From DATARN01 sp963851105 (GTDB taxonomy: Bacteria > Actinomycetota > Acidimicrobiia > Acidimicrobiales > Palsa-688), in contig CAWKNP010000008.1 of NCBI GenBank assembly GCA_963851105.1, forward strand, positions 434,001 through 498,000: 64,000 nt of DNA. The letters are read 5' to 3'. Within the stretch, counting starts at the first letter, position 1; each line of letters starts with the position of its first letter. Under the pieces are notes generated by a model. It was not told the origin of the DNA. It made no database searches and saw only the letters and a program-made list of their open reading frames with translations. Positions 35,850 to 44,483 of this stretch are shown one piece after another. A program made the translations under genes and the position numbers.

Positions 35850-36078
35850 GGCTGCGGTGGGTGCCGCCCCGGTGTCGGGCACCTCGGGGCTGGCAGACGA
35901 AACTCACCCACCGTGTGGTGGATCAGCAACGCCTCGCCCGGGCGCACCTGGCGCAGCACGCCATGGGGAGCAGTTCGGCGCCGGTGGTGGAGTGGCTGAT
36001 CGAGCGTCGCCCGGATCCGCCGCCCACGTCGAAGCTGTCTGGCGGGACGGCACTGGTCTGGGCCGAACAGGCCCTCGG
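35850..36078 (-). pseudogene. Possible relic of conjugative coupling-protein (TraD/VirD4-like) C-terminus
   Basis: Two frames give a composite reading: SAQTSAVPPDSFDVGGGSGR and SISHSTTGAELLP, then after a one-base shift near 35960-35966 HGVLRQVRPGEALLIHHTVG, EFRLPAPRC. The pattern S..STTGAELLP...LRQ.RPGEALLIH....RL resembles the end of type IV secretion ATPases found on actinobacterial integrative elements. No ATPase core is present. Low-confidence identification by eye. Confidence 0.25.
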
Positions 36079-36143
36079 CCTAGTCGAGGGTGGAGCGGTC
36101 CGACAGGGCGAGTTCGGAAGGCCGACTTGGTCGGTCAAGGACG

Positions 36144-36827
36144 TCATCGGCCCTGAGCCTGCGGGGTGCCGAAGCGGGCGGTAACGGCGACGGCGGCCAG
36201 TAGCGCCGTCGCCGCGCCGAGCGCCCATCCGGGCGAAGCGTGGAGGACGATGATCGCCCCGGCCACGGCTCCCGCCAACATGGACGTCACGGCGGCCAGT
36301 CGCCGGATGGCATGGGCGCCCGGTGTTTTCAGGTTCGGCGGATCGGCCGCCAGGCCTGTCAGGGTCAGAGTAAGGACCGTGGTCGTCAGGTCGGCCACGG
36401 CCAGTTTGCGCACTGTGGCGTTCTGAGCCCCCATGGCCACCGCCAACAGGATGGTGACGGCGTATCTCTGGCTCGTGCCGTGCGAAGCCTCTGCCACCGC
36501 CGTTGCCGCCGCCACCATGACCGCCTCAAAGCCGGCCGCCCGGGCCAGTGCGGGCCGACGACCGGCGGTCGGGATCCGGCCCCACACCGCCGCGCCCGCC
36601 AAGAACGCGCCCAGGGCGACCAGCGACGCAGAGAGCGAGAATCCCGGTGATCCGCCGAGCGCGAAGCCGAGGAACACGACATTGCCGGTCATGTTGGCGA
36701 CGAACACATGGCCGAGGCGCAGGATCGACACCGCGTCGACGATTCCGGTGACGACCGTCATGATGAGCAGCAGGGGGACGAGAACGGCGTCGTCCTCGGG
36801 TTTGGGGTCGGCGGATGGTTCGGTCAT
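36144..36827 (-). CDS. DUF1275 (YoaK-like) membrane protein
   Basis: 227-residue protein with about six hydrophobic segments. The family features are visible: LLIMTVVTGIVDAVSILRLG, HVFVANMTGNVVFLGFAL, AVAMGAQNATVRKLAV and LTTTVLTLTLTGLAAD. Function of the family is unestablished; a transporter-like role is often assumed. Last gene of the three-gene minus-strand unit led by the aldo/keto reductase (13 bases from its upstream neighbour), so TetR control through the palindrome at 38786 would extend to it. Confidence 0.87.
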   Translation of the reverse strand: MTEPSADPKPEDDAVLVPLLLIMTVVTGIVDAVSILRLGHVFVANMTGNVVFLGFALGGSPGFSLSASLVALGAFLAGAAVWGRIPTAGRRPALARAAGFEAVMVAAATAVAEASHGTSQRYAVTILLAVAMGAQNATVRKLAVADLTTTVLTLTLTGLAADPPNLKTPGAHAIRRLAAVTSMLAGAVAGAIIVLHASPGWALGAATALLAAVAVTARFGTPQAQGR

Positions 36828-36840
36828 GGCGGGCGGCCGC

Positions 36841-37758
36841 TCATACCGGCTCGTTGAGGAGTCCCAATCGGGCAGCGCTCACGTCAAGGCCGGCGAAGCC
36901 ATGGTCGGCCAGGCTGCGCCAGCGCCTGGCGATGGCGCCCGCTACCGGTAGCCCGGCGGGCCCGGCTGCGGCCTCGGCCAGCTCGAGGTCTTTCAACGCC
37001 CAGCCCAGGGAAAACTCGGGCCGGTCGTCGCCCGCCAGCATCTTCGCCAGCTTGACCGCCGCTAGTGACGAGACGAGCGGGCTGCCGTCGACGGCGTCGG
37101 CCAGAACCCCGCTTTCGATGCCGAGGTGCGCCGCGAGCGCCGCCGCCTCGGCCGCCGCTTCGACCTCGAAGGCGAGCCACGTATTGAGGACCAGTTTCAT
37201 GCGGGTGCCGGCGCCGGCCGGACCCAACCAAAGCGTGCGCCGGCCAAGGACCGAAAAGACCGGTTCGACGAGCGCTCTCGCCACCTCCGGTCCCGACGCC
37301 AGCACCACGAGCTGGCCCGTTTCCGCCGGCACGCGGCTGCCGGAGACCGGTGCATCGACAAAGTGCACGTCCGGTCGCCGGGCCGACACTTCCGCGTCCA
37401 GCGCGGCGGTGGCATCGACGCCGATGGTCCCCATCTGCGCCCATACCGCGCCCGGGGCCATCGCGTCGAGGACACCGCCTCCCACCATGACCTCGCGGGA
37501 GACCTCGCCGGTAGGAAGCAGCGTGAGCACGACCGGCGCTCGCTTCACGGCGGGGCCCGGGTCAGCGTGTACCCGGGCGCCTAATGCGGCGAGTGCGTGG
37601 GTCGGTTCGGAACTGCGGTTCCAAACGTCCACGGTGGCTCCCATGGCCAGTAGTCGTCGGACCATGGCGGCGCCCATGGTGCCGGCGCCAATCACAGCCA
37701 CGTGGCCCTCGTCGAGTTTCTTGTCGGCGGGATCGTTTGCCGCGACGGTGTCTGTCAT
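36841..37758 (-). CDS. NAD(P)-dependent 3-hydroxyisobutyrate-dehydrogenase-like oxidoreductase
   Basis: 305-residue beta-hydroxyacid dehydrogenase. Rossmann motif VAVIGAGTMGAAMVRRLLAMG at about 20-40, shown here in one piece of 21 residues split as VAVIGAGTMG and AAMVRRLLAMG. Substrate motif VDAPVSGSRVPAETGQL; catalytic Lys in GAGTRMKLVLNTWLA; C-terminal helical domain with GWALKDLELAEAAA. It oxidises or reduces a small beta-hydroxyacid or related imine; the substrate is open. It begins two bases before the aldo/keto reductase stop, so the two are translationally linked. Confidence 0.88.
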   Translation of the reverse strand: MTDTVAANDPADKKLDEGHVAVIGAGTMGAAMVRRLLAMGATVDVWNRSSEPTHALAALGARVHADPGPAVKRAPVVLTLLPTGEVSREVMVGGGVLDAMAPGAVWAQMGTIGVDATAALDAEVSARRPDVHFVDAPVSGSRVPAETGQLVVLASGPEVARALVEPVFSVLGRRTLWLGPAGAGTRMKLVLNTWLAFEVEAAAEAAALAAHLGIESGVLADAVDGSPLVSSLAAVKLAKMLAGDDRPEFSLGWALKDLELAEAAAGPAGLPVAGAIARRWRSLADHGFAGLDVSAARLGLLNEPV

Positions 37759-37760
37759 GG

Positions 37761-38738
37761 TCAGGCCTCCGGCATGATCTCGGGCGACGGACCGGCGATG
37801 CGATGGGCGCCGAGCATGATCTCATCGATGCGCCCGAGGATGGCGGGCTGGAGCGACACGCCAGCCGCCGCGACCGCGTCATCGACATGTGCCGGATTGC
37901 GGGTGCCGACGATCGCCACGTCGACCGCAGGGTTGGCCAGCGTCCAGGCCACCGCCAGCTGGCTAAGGGTGATTCCGAGCTCGCCTCGGGCGAGTTGGGC
38001 GAGTTCGGCCACCGTGGACAGATTCTGGGAATAGGCGCTTCCCCGGAAGTCGGCGCTGGTGGCCCGCCAGTCCCCGGGAGCGAACTGCGTGTCGACCCGC
38101 AATCTGCTGCCGAGCAGCCCGTGCGCCAGCGGCCCATAGATGAGCACGCCCACGTCGTGGGCTCGGGCGAAGGGGAGGACCGACGTCTCAGTGGTCCGGT
38201 GGAAGAGGTTATAGGGCGGCTGGACCGTCTCCACCGGCAACGTGGCGCTGAATACCTCCATCTGGGCGGCGTCGAAATTGGAGACGCCGATGTGTCGTAT
38301 CTTGCCCTCATCGACCAGCTCCGCCAGGGTGAGCGCCGTCTCCTCGAACGGCGTGGCCGGATCGGGCCAGTGGAGTTGGTACAGGTCGATGGCGTCGGTG
38401 CCGAGCTCACGCAGGCTTTCTTCCACCCCGCGTCGGATCCACGTTGGGCTGGCGTCGCGGACCACGCCGCCGCCGTCGGTGGGTCGAAGGCCGCCCTTGG
38501 TCGCGACGGTCACTTCATCGAGACGACCCTCGAGCGCCTTGGCCAACAACCGCTCCGACGCGCCGAAACCGTAGGCCTGGGCGGTGTCAAAGAGGGTGAC
38601 GCCCAAGTCAGCGGCGCGACGGATAGCGGCCATTGCCTCGGACTCGTCGGTTGGACCCCAGTCACCTCCCAACTGCCACGTCCCGAAGGCGATGCGCGAG
38701 ACGGTCAGTTCACTGCGCCCCAATCGTGTCTGCTCCAT
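37761..38738 (-). CDS. Aldo/keto reductase
   Basis: 325-residue (beta/alpha)8 reductase starting at ATG 38738 with GGAGGAGG upstream. The tetrad is present: Asp and Tyr in LFDTAQAYGFGASE, Lys in VTVATKGG, His in YQLHWPDP. NADPH-site elements are IGVSNFDAAQM and AIVGTRNPAHVDDAV. It belongs to the YghZ/AKR11-like general stress group. It heads an operon with the 3-hydroxyisobutyrate-dehydrogenase-like and DUF1275 genes, and it is divergent from a TetR gene with a palindrome between them. Confidence 0.92.
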   Translation of the reverse strand: MEQTRLGRSELTVSRIAFGTWQLGGDWGPTDESEAMAAIRRAADLGVTLFDTAQAYGFGASERLLAKALEGRLDEVTVATKGGLRPTDGGGVVRDASPTWIRRGVEESLRELGTDAIDLYQLHWPDPATPFEETALTLAELVDEGKIRHIGVSNFDAAQMEVFSATLPVETVQPPYNLFHRTTETSVLPFARAHDVGVLIYGPLAHGLLGSRLRVDTQFAPGDWRATSADFRGSAYSQNLSTVAELAQLARGELGITLSQLAVAWTLANPAVDVAIVGTRNPAHVDDAVAAAGVSLQPAILGRIDEIMLGAHRIAGPSPEIMPEA

Positions 38739-38785
38739 GGTGTCCTCCTCCGAGGTCAGGACCCTTACCGGACTCTCTGAAATCA

Positions 38786-38805
38786 GAAACGAGTCGGATC
38801 GTTTC
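38786..38805. promoter_or_regulatory. 20-bp palindromic operator for TetR-family repressor
   Basis: GAAACGAGTCGGATCGTTTC: perfect 7-bp arms GAAACGA and TCGTTTC around a 6-base core. It lies between the divergent aldo/keto reductase (start 38738) and TetR (start 38829) genes, with a possible -10 TACACT at 38817 toward TetR. It is the expected size and place for a TetR site controlling both directions. Confidence 0.75.
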
Positions 38806-38828
38806 ATTATTCCCGCTACACTCGTGTC

Positions 38829-39461
38829 GTGGAAGCAAACGACACCCCCGCGGATGCCATGGCCCCGACCGGAGGTTCCCCGGCGCGGGGCCGGCCCCTT
38901 AGCCCGCAGACCGACCGCGCCATCATCGAGGCGACCACTGGCCTGTTGGCCGAGCGCCCGCTGTCGGAGATTTCCCTCGACGACATCGCCACCCGGGCCC
39001 GGGTGTCGAAAGCCTCCATCTACCGGCGGTGGCCGACCAAGGGCACGCTCGCCTTTGACGCTTTCATGGTGGACTTCCTGGATCGCCAGCCGCTCCCGGA
39101 CACGGGGCGCCTCGAGGACGACCTCCTGGCGACACTGCGCAACTGGGTCGGCGCGGTCGACGGCACGGCGACCGGTCGCACCCTGAAGGGGCTCATCGCC
39201 GAGGTGCAGCGCGACCCCGCCCTGGCCGACGCGTGGCGGGAACGGTTCATCGGACCGGTACGGGCCCGTCACCTCCTCCTGACCGAGCGAGCCAAGGGTC
39301 GAGGCGAGCTGCGACCCGACACCGACGCCGACATCCTGCTCGACATCCTCTTCGGCCCGGCGTACCACCGACTCCTCCATGCGCACCTCCCGCTCGACGA
39401 GACGTTCGTCACCGGTGTGGTGCGAGCCATCGGAGCGGCCATCGACGCGGGGGTGTTCTAG
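38829..39461 (+). CDS. TetR-family transcriptional regulator
   Basis: 210 residues, start GTG 38829. The helix-turn-helix is at about residues 33-75: IIEATTGLLAERPLSEISLD, then DIATRARVSKASIYRRWPTK. The C-terminal TetR_C_11-like domain (about 90-205) includes LLIAEVQRDP-type and FGPAYHRLLHAHLPLDE segments (first given loosely as LKGLIAEVQRDPALADAWRE). It probably represses the divergent aldo/keto reductase operon by binding 38786-38805, and itself. Ligand unknown. Confidence 0.9.
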   Translation: MEANDTPADAMAPTGGSPARGRPLSPQTDRAIIEATTGLLAERPLSEISLDDIATRARVSKASIYRRWPTKGTLAFDAFMVDFLDRQPLPDTGRLEDDLLATLRNWVGAVDGTATGRTLKGLIAEVQRDPALADAWRERFIGPVRARHLLLTERAKGRGELRPDTDADILLDILFGPAYHRLLHAHLPLDETFVTGVVRAIGAAIDAGVF

Positions 39462-39742
39462 CCGGTCGTCCCTCCTGCGACGGCGAGCCGGGGTCTTCGG
39501 CCTCAGGAAAGTCCCGCGGGTGTGACGGCGAGCGGCACTGGCCGATCAGGTGGCCACCCACGAAATCCGCCCCGGATTTCTCGTCTGGGCGGCGCGCGAC
39601 AGGAGCATCTCGCCCGCTCACCATCTGCCCGGTAACCACCCCACCGCCGCCCTCTTGCTCGCGTTCGGTCACACTTCAGGCGCGCAGCTGCGTTCCTGGA
39701 CACAGGGGCGGGTCGAGCGTCCCGCTGCGCGATCATCGGACC

Positions 39743-41038
39743 GTGAGGGAGCCGCCTGCGGACGACGAGGTCGAGCTGGCCGAGCGGCTTCTGCGCGACT
39801 GGGATGAGGGCCGGGGAGAGCCGAAGAGCCAGCTGGAAATCCGGACCTGGGGTGATGCCACCGCCCATGGGCGCCACTTCGATCGTTTCGTGCGCCGCGT
39901 CCTCGGGGTCAGCACCAATCGCCCGTCGCGGCAGAGCCAGCGGATCGCGGGATTGGAGTCCCAAGTGCGCGGTCTCGGCGGGATCCCGGTCGGGGGCGAA
40001 ACGAAGCCGTGGGAGGTCCCGCTGCAGCAGGCCCGACAGTCCTGCCTCGCCGCCCTCAGGGTCTGGAACGATCCGATGGCCCCGTTCCGGACCGGCGCCT
40101 TCTCGCGGCTGTTCGTCACCGGATGGGACAGCCTGGCCATCGCTCTCGCCCAACGCGCCGGTAAGGAGTGGCGCCAGATCAATGACGACGGTTCCGTGCG
40201 GATCAAGGGCGACGGCGAGGCGCAGTCGCGGGCGGCCGCCGACATCGTGGCCGAGGTATTCCCCGGGTCCGCATGGCGAGGGCTGCGGGAGAACGTTCAG
40301 TTCTGGGTGGACCTGCGCGACTGCGTTGCCCACCGCCACCTGCCCGCGCTGGATCTATCCGTCATCCCGCAGGTCCAGGCCGGCCTGCTCAACATCGAAG
40401 CGACGCTGGTCACCGAGTTCGGCTCGCAGTACACGCTTGGCCAGAGCCTGAGCGTGCCCTTGCCGCTTTTCGGGTTTCGTGATCCCGCTGTCCTGGCATC
40501 GCGCAAGAAGCTGCAGGCGTCGCTCCCGCCCGACATTCAGGCCATCGTCGGGCGCGCCGAGACCGCCTCGCCCGAACTACTGGCCGACCCCACGTTCATG
40601 ATGCGGGTGGCATTCATCCCCGTCGTCCCGGGCGCGGGCCGCAACCCCGACGCCGTCGCCTACTTCGTCAAACCGGGAGCACTACCCACTGAGTTGGCCG
40701 AGGCGCTCGACCACTACGTGGTGCTACCCAAGGTGTCCAGCGGCTCGCGCCCCAACTTCGCCGCTACCGAGGTGATCGCCGAGGTCGAGCGCCGCACTTC
40801 CTACACGTTCACCTCGCAGGTCCATGCCGACGCCGCCCGTCACCTCGGCGCGCGACCTCCCAAGGGCGAGGCTGACCGTACCGTCGACATCCGGTACGCG
40901 GAGTACATCACCAGCTCCAAGCGCTACCTTTACAGCCAAGCGTGGATCGACCGCCTGGTGGCCGTGCTCGCCGGATCCGACGGCTTCCCCACCGCTACCG
41001 GAACCGACGCCAGCGCGCCTGGTGCGCACGGAAACTGA
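39743..41038 (+). CDS. DUF3644-like protein
   Basis: 431-residue cytosolic protein. Start GTG 39743, because upstream frame sequence looks non-coding. The stretch at about 90-200 has the DUF3644 pattern: QQARQSCLAALRVWNDPMAP, TGAFSRLFVTGWDSLAIALA and WVDLRDCVAHRHLPALDLS. The C-terminal part (about 330-420) includes FAATEVIAEVERRTSYTFT and an RTVDIRYAEYITSSKRYLYS segment, which looks like a winged-helix-type module. The family is uncharacterised, sometimes near defence loci. There is no phage-defence gene adjacent here. Monocistronic by spacing. Confidence 0.72.
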   Translation: MREPPADDEVELAERLLRDWDEGRGEPKSQLEIRTWGDATAHGRHFDRFVRRVLGVSTNRPSRQSQRIAGLESQVRGLGGIPVGGETKPWEVPLQQARQSCLAALRVWNDPMAPFRTGAFSRLFVTGWDSLAIALAQRAGKEWRQINDDGSVRIKGDGEAQSRAAADIVAEVFPGSAWRGLRENVQFWVDLRDCVAHRHLPALDLSVIPQVQAGLLNIEATLVTEFGSQYTLGQSLSVPLPLFGFRDPAVLASRKKLQASLPPDIQAIVGRAETASPELLADPTFMMRVAFIPVVPGAGRNPDAVAYFVKPGALPTELAEALDHYVVLPKVSSGSRPNFAATEVIAEVERRTSYTFTSQVHADAARHLGARPPKGEADRTVDIRYAEYITSSKRYLYSQAWIDRLVAVLAGSDGFPTATGTDASAPGAHGN

Positions 41039-41113
41039 GGTTCATTTCCGAACGGATCTGCCGCTAACGCCCGGGCTTCGCCACTACCGTTGGTGCAGAG
41101 GAAAGGAACGGGG

Positions 41114-41725
41114 ATGGCGAAATTCACCCGAGGATTCGCGGGCCGGGGCCGGGCCGAGCGCGACCCCCGCCTGCCTCCGGGCCAGTACGACACCGGAGAC
41201 GACTGGCCGGTCCTCACCGCCGAGGTGACGCCGCAGCTCGATACATCGTCATGGTCGTTCGCGATCGAAGGCCTCGTGGCCAAACCGACCACCTGGACTT
41301 GGGACGAGATCCATGCCCTCCCCGCTTCGGCCTACCGCGGCGACATCCACTGTGTGACCACCTGGTCCAAGCTCGACGTCACGTTCTCCGGCGTCTCGGT
41401 CGACACGCTGCTGGCAAGAGCCGAACCGCAGCCCCAGGCAACCCACGTGCTGGCCTTCGCACACAGCGGGTACACCACCAACCTGCCCCTGGCCGACGTC
41501 ACCGGCGGCAAGGCGTGGGTGGTGTGGGATTACGAGGGCCAACCCCTGCCGGTGGCCCACGGTGGCCCTGCCCGGCTCCTGGTCCCCCACTTGTACTTCT
41601 GGAAGAGCGCGAAGTTCGTCGCCGGTCTCCGGCTCCTCGACCATGACGAACCCGGGTTCTGGGAGCGCAACGGCTACCACAACCGGGGCGATCCCTGGAC
41701 CGAGCAGCGCTACCAGGGCGACTAA
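41114..41725 (+). CDS. Sulfite-oxidase-like molybdopterin-dependent oxidoreductase
   Basis: 203-residue molybdopterin-binding protein of the sulfite oxidase/MsrP fold. The Mo-ligand Cys is in GDIHCVTTWSKLDVTFSGV. Cofactor-site segments are AFAHSGYTTNLPLADV, PVAHGGPARLLVPHLYFWKS and the ending WERNGYHNRGDPW. No Tat signal or second domain, so it is a cytosolic short form. The four-base gap to the flavin-reductase gene downstream marks a two-gene unit in which the reductase supplies electrons. Start ATG 41114 with GGAACGGGG upstream. Substrate unknown. Confidence 0.9.
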   Translation: MAKFTRGFAGRGRAERDPRLPPGQYDTGDDWPVLTAEVTPQLDTSSWSFAIEGLVAKPTTWTWDEIHALPASAYRGDIHCVTTWSKLDVTFSGVSVDTLLARAEPQPQATHVLAFAHSGYTTNLPLADVTGGKAWVVWDYEGQPLPVAHGGPARLLVPHLYFWKSAKFVAGLRLLDHDEPGFWERNGYHNRGDPWTEQRYQGD

Positions 41726-41729
41726 GGCA

Positions 41730-42461
41730 GTGACCGAACCAGGTCCGTCGCCAGAGTCGGGCCCGAAGCCCAGCGGTTGGCAGAGCGCGAGGGTCGTCGC
41801 CATTCGGCCGGAAACGGCGCGGGCCAAGACGTTCCGCCTCGCCCTGGCGACCCCCTCGCCCCGCCTGGCAGGGCAGCACTACATCGTCCGGTTGACGGCC
41901 CCCGACGGCTACACCGCGGCGCGTTCGTATTCGGTGGCGTCGGCGCCCGACGCGTCCAACGAGTTCGAGTTGACCGTCGAGCGCCTCGCCGAAGGAGAGG
42001 TCTCGACCTTCCTCCATGACGACCTCATGGTCGGCGACGAGATCGAGGTGCGGGGACCGATCGGCGGCTGGTTCGTCTGGGCCGGCGACAGGCCCGCCAT
42101 CCTGGTCGGCGGCGGCTCGGGGGTCGTGCCGCTCATGGCGATGCTGCGCCTGGCACGCCAGAACGGGCATCCGGACCTGGCACGCCTGCTCGTCTCGGTC
42201 CGCTCGCCCGACGACCTCTACTACGCCCCTGAGCTGGCGGGTTCCGGGACCACGATCGTGTACACCCGCACCGCCCCGCCGTCTTCACCCCGGCCGCCCG
42301 GCCGCCTGACCGCCGCCGACCTGGCGCCGCTCGTCGTCGCCGACGCCACCGCCTATGTGTGCGGGTCATCGGGTTTTGCCGACGCCGCCAGCCACCTGCT
42401 GGTCGACCTGGGCGTGCCGACCGAGCGGATCCGGGTCGAGCGCTTCGGCCCATCGGGATAG
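41730..42461 (+). CDS. FAD/NAD(P)H-binding ferredoxin-reductase-type oxidoreductase
   Basis: 243-residue reductase starting at GTG 41730, four bases after the molybdopterin enzyme stop. FAD domain: ARSYSVASAPDASNEFELTV (RxYS motif). NAD(P) domain: AILVGGGSGVVPLMAMLRLA and AYVCGSSGFADAASHLL. No iron-sulfur domain, unlike class IA reductases with a [2Fe-2S] tail. It likely reduces the partner molybdoenzyme or its acceptor. Pairs of this kind recur in Actinobacteria. Confidence 0.9.
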   Translation: MTEPGPSPESGPKPSGWQSARVVAIRPETARAKTFRLALATPSPRLAGQHYIVRLTAPDGYTAARSYSVASAPDASNEFELTVERLAEGEVSTFLHDDLMVGDEIEVRGPIGGWFVWAGDRPAILVGGGSGVVPLMAMLRLARQNGHPDLARLLVSVRSPDDLYYAPELAGSGTTIVYTRTAPPSSPRPPGRLTAADLAPLVVADATAYVCGSSGFADAASHLLVDLGVPTERIRVERFGPSG

Positions 42462-42534
42462 GGGACGGGGGACATGACGGCGCGGTTCCTCGGCCACGGC
42501 GGGTCAAGCGTCCGAGGCCACGAAGCGGTGCCGT

Positions 42535-43293
42535 CTAGCGCCCGCCGGAGACGTCGAGCAGGGACCCGGTGACGTAGGAGGCCTCGTCCGAGCACAGCCA
42601 GGCAATGGCGGCTGCCACCTCCCGTACCTCGCCGCCGCGGCCCATGGGGATGAGAGGAACGAGGCGGGCCAGGCGATCGGGCTGGCCGCCGCGGGCGTGG
42701 ATGCCGGTGGCGATGAGCCCGGGCCGCACCGCGTTGACCCGAACACCCTCGCCCGCCACCTCGCGGGCCAGGCCCACGGTCATGGTGTCGATGGCGCCCT
42801 TGGACGCGGCGTAGTCGACATATTCGCCGGGGCTGCCGAGGCGAGAGGCGGCCGAGGAGACGTTGACGATCGCGCCACCGGCGCCGCCGTGGCGTGTCGA
42901 TAGGCGCCGAAGCGCCTCCCGGGCACACAGGAACGACCCGACGACGTTGACCGCGAACATCTGCGTGACGCGGGCGGCGGTCATCTCGTCCACCCGGGCC
43001 CGCTGGTCGACGATCCCGGCCGAGTTCACCAGTGCCGCGACAGGACCGAGGCAGCGGTCGACGGCCGCGAACATTGCCACTACCTCCTGCTCGGAGCTGA
43101 CGTCCGCGGCTACCGCCACCGCCCGGGCGCCGGCGGCCTGGCAGGCACCCACCACTGCGGCCGCCGCCTGGTTGTCGGCCCGGTAGCCGACCGCAATGTC
43201 CCATCCGCGCGTGGCCAGCAGCACCGCGGTGGCGGCGCCGATCCCCCTGCTGGCGCCGGTCACGACAGCCACGGGGCGACCGGCGGCTACCAC
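42535..43293 (-). CDS. SDR-family oxidoreductase
   Basis: 252-residue short-chain dehydrogenase starting at GTG 43293, which shares GTGGTAG with the upstream acetyltransferase stop. Motifs: VAVVTGASRGIGAATAVLLA, NSAG in LVNSAGIVDQ, Ser in VNVSSAASRLG, Tyr and Lys in YVDYAASKGAID, and the C-terminal SYVTGSLLDVSGGR. Closest in type to glucose 1-dehydrogenase/3-oxoacyl-ACP reductase-like enzymes; substrate not assigned. Last gene of a three-gene operon with overlapping starts. Confidence 0.9.
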   Translation of the reverse strand: MVAAGRPVAVVTGASRGIGAATAVLLATRGWDIAVGYRADNQAAAAVVGACQAAGARAVAVAADVSSEQEVVAMFAAVDRCLGPVAALVNSAGIVDQRARVDEMTAARVTQMFAVNVVGSFLCAREALRRLSTRHGGAGGAIVNVSSAASRLGSPGEYVDYAASKGAIDTMTVGLAREVAGEGVRVNAVRPGLIATGIHARGGQPDRLARLVPLIPMGRGGEVREVAAAIAWLCSDEASYVTGSLLDVSGGR

Positions 43294-44483
43294 GTCAGCA
43301 GGTCGATGCGCATCGGAGGAAACAGGGCATCCATCAACGGGCGGAAACGACCCAGGTACACATCCGGGTGGCCCTCCAACGCAACCGCTCCGCCGGCGCC
43401 GAACACCAAGTTGGGTACCAGGTCGGGAGGGACGCCCACACCGGAATCGTCGTCGTCGGGCTCGTGGATGGGGGCGCCCTCGCTCACCCCCACGATCCGC
43501 CCTCCCTGGTAGCGCACATGCACCGTCGAGCGGTACAGGGAGATGGCGAGCTCGCCGCTGGCGGCCGCGAACGCCGACGCCGCCAACCGCTGGTCGAGCA
43601 CCGCGGTCATCTGGCGCAGGAGGCGGGCCAGTGACGGCACCCGTACATAGAGGGAATTGTGCCGGGCGAGCGGTGCCGCGGCCCCCACCACGGCGCGCAC
43701 GACCGACCCCGGGCGCTCGGTCACCACCAAGGTGGCGCCGGGGTGGCCCGCCCGCGCGCCTGCCAGGACCGCCTGGACGCCGGCGACGCCGACAGCGACG
43801 TCGGCCGCCAATGCATGCACGTGCACCGGCGACCCCGGCTCGAGCCGCAGCCGGGCGACCGCCCCCACTCGGCCCTCGTGCTCGGCCACGAGCATCGGCG
43901 CCGTCGCCATGACGAGGAAGGGCGCCCACAGGTTGTCGGCAAAGGGAAGGGCGGCGTCACAGGGGTCCTGGGCGGCCGCCTGCAGGGCTCGGATACGGTC
44001 CACGTCGCTCGTCTGGGCGGCCCGCACCTGCCAGCCGGGCGGCATATCGATGGCAGTCTCGGGCGCCACGACCAGCACGGGGGAGCGTGCGAGGCCGTAG
44101 GAGTACCCATACTGGCGATAGAAGTAGGCCACCCCTGTGATGATCTGGAGGAGGTCGCCCCGCTCGTCGGACCATTCCTGCACCATGGCGAGGAGCCGGC
44201 CCGCCAGGCCGTGGCCCCGGTGCTCGGGATCGGTGGCGACGTACTCGGGCTGGCCGACCGGCAGCGTCACCGCGCCCACCCGCAGCGTCGTCGCCAGCAG
44301 GCCGACGGTCGCCACGACCCGACCGTCGACGATCGCCACTGCGTAGTCCGTGACCGCCATGCCGCCATGGTCGAAAACGATCCGCATCTCTTCGGCGATT
44401 TCGCCACCGTTGCCGTCCGCGTTCAGCTTCAGGATCTCGTCGCGGTCGGCGGGGGTGGCTCGGCGCAGGGTGGCCGCCCTCAC
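43287..44483 (-). CDS. GNAT N-acetyltransferase with C-terminal sterol-carrier-like domain (Eis-like layout)
   Basis: 398 residues starting at GTG 44483, overlapping the upstream stop (GTGA). N-terminal GNAT domain at about 1-150 with acetyl-CoA site YVATDPEHRGHGLAGRLLA and YFYRQYGYSYGLARSP. A second acetyltransferase-like part (about 160-290) and a C-terminal SCP2-like beta-alpha domain (about 300-398; LAASAFAAASGELAISLYRS, GGAVALEGHPDVYLGRFRPL) follow, the three-part layout of Eis-type enzymes. The acceptor is unknown. Context: PNPOx upstream, SDR downstream. Confidence 0.85.
   Translation of the reverse strand: MRAATLRRATPADRDEILKLNADGNGGEIAEEMRIVFDHGGMAVTDYAVAIVDGRVVATVGLLATTLRVGAVTLPVGQPEYVATDPEHRGHGLAGRLLAMVQEWSDERGDLLQIITGVAYFYRQYGYSYGLARSPVLVVAPETAIDMPPGWQVRAAQTSDVDRIRALQAAAQDPCDAALPFADNLWAPFLVMATAPMLVAEHEGRVGAVARLRLEPGSPVHVHALAADVAVGVAGVQAVLAGARAGHPGATLVVTERPGSVVRAVVGAAAPLARHNSLYVRVPSLARLLRQMTAVLDQRLAASAFAAASGELAISLYRSTVHVRYQGGRIVGVSEGAPIHEPDDDDSGVGVPPDLVPNLVFGAGGAVALEGHPDVYLGRFRPLMDALFPPMRIDLLTW

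Noticed and set aside
39233..39742. Upstream extension of the DUF3644-like gene
   Set aside because: Overlaps the TetR gene in another frame and has shadow composition; GTG 39743 fits the start of recognisable protein.
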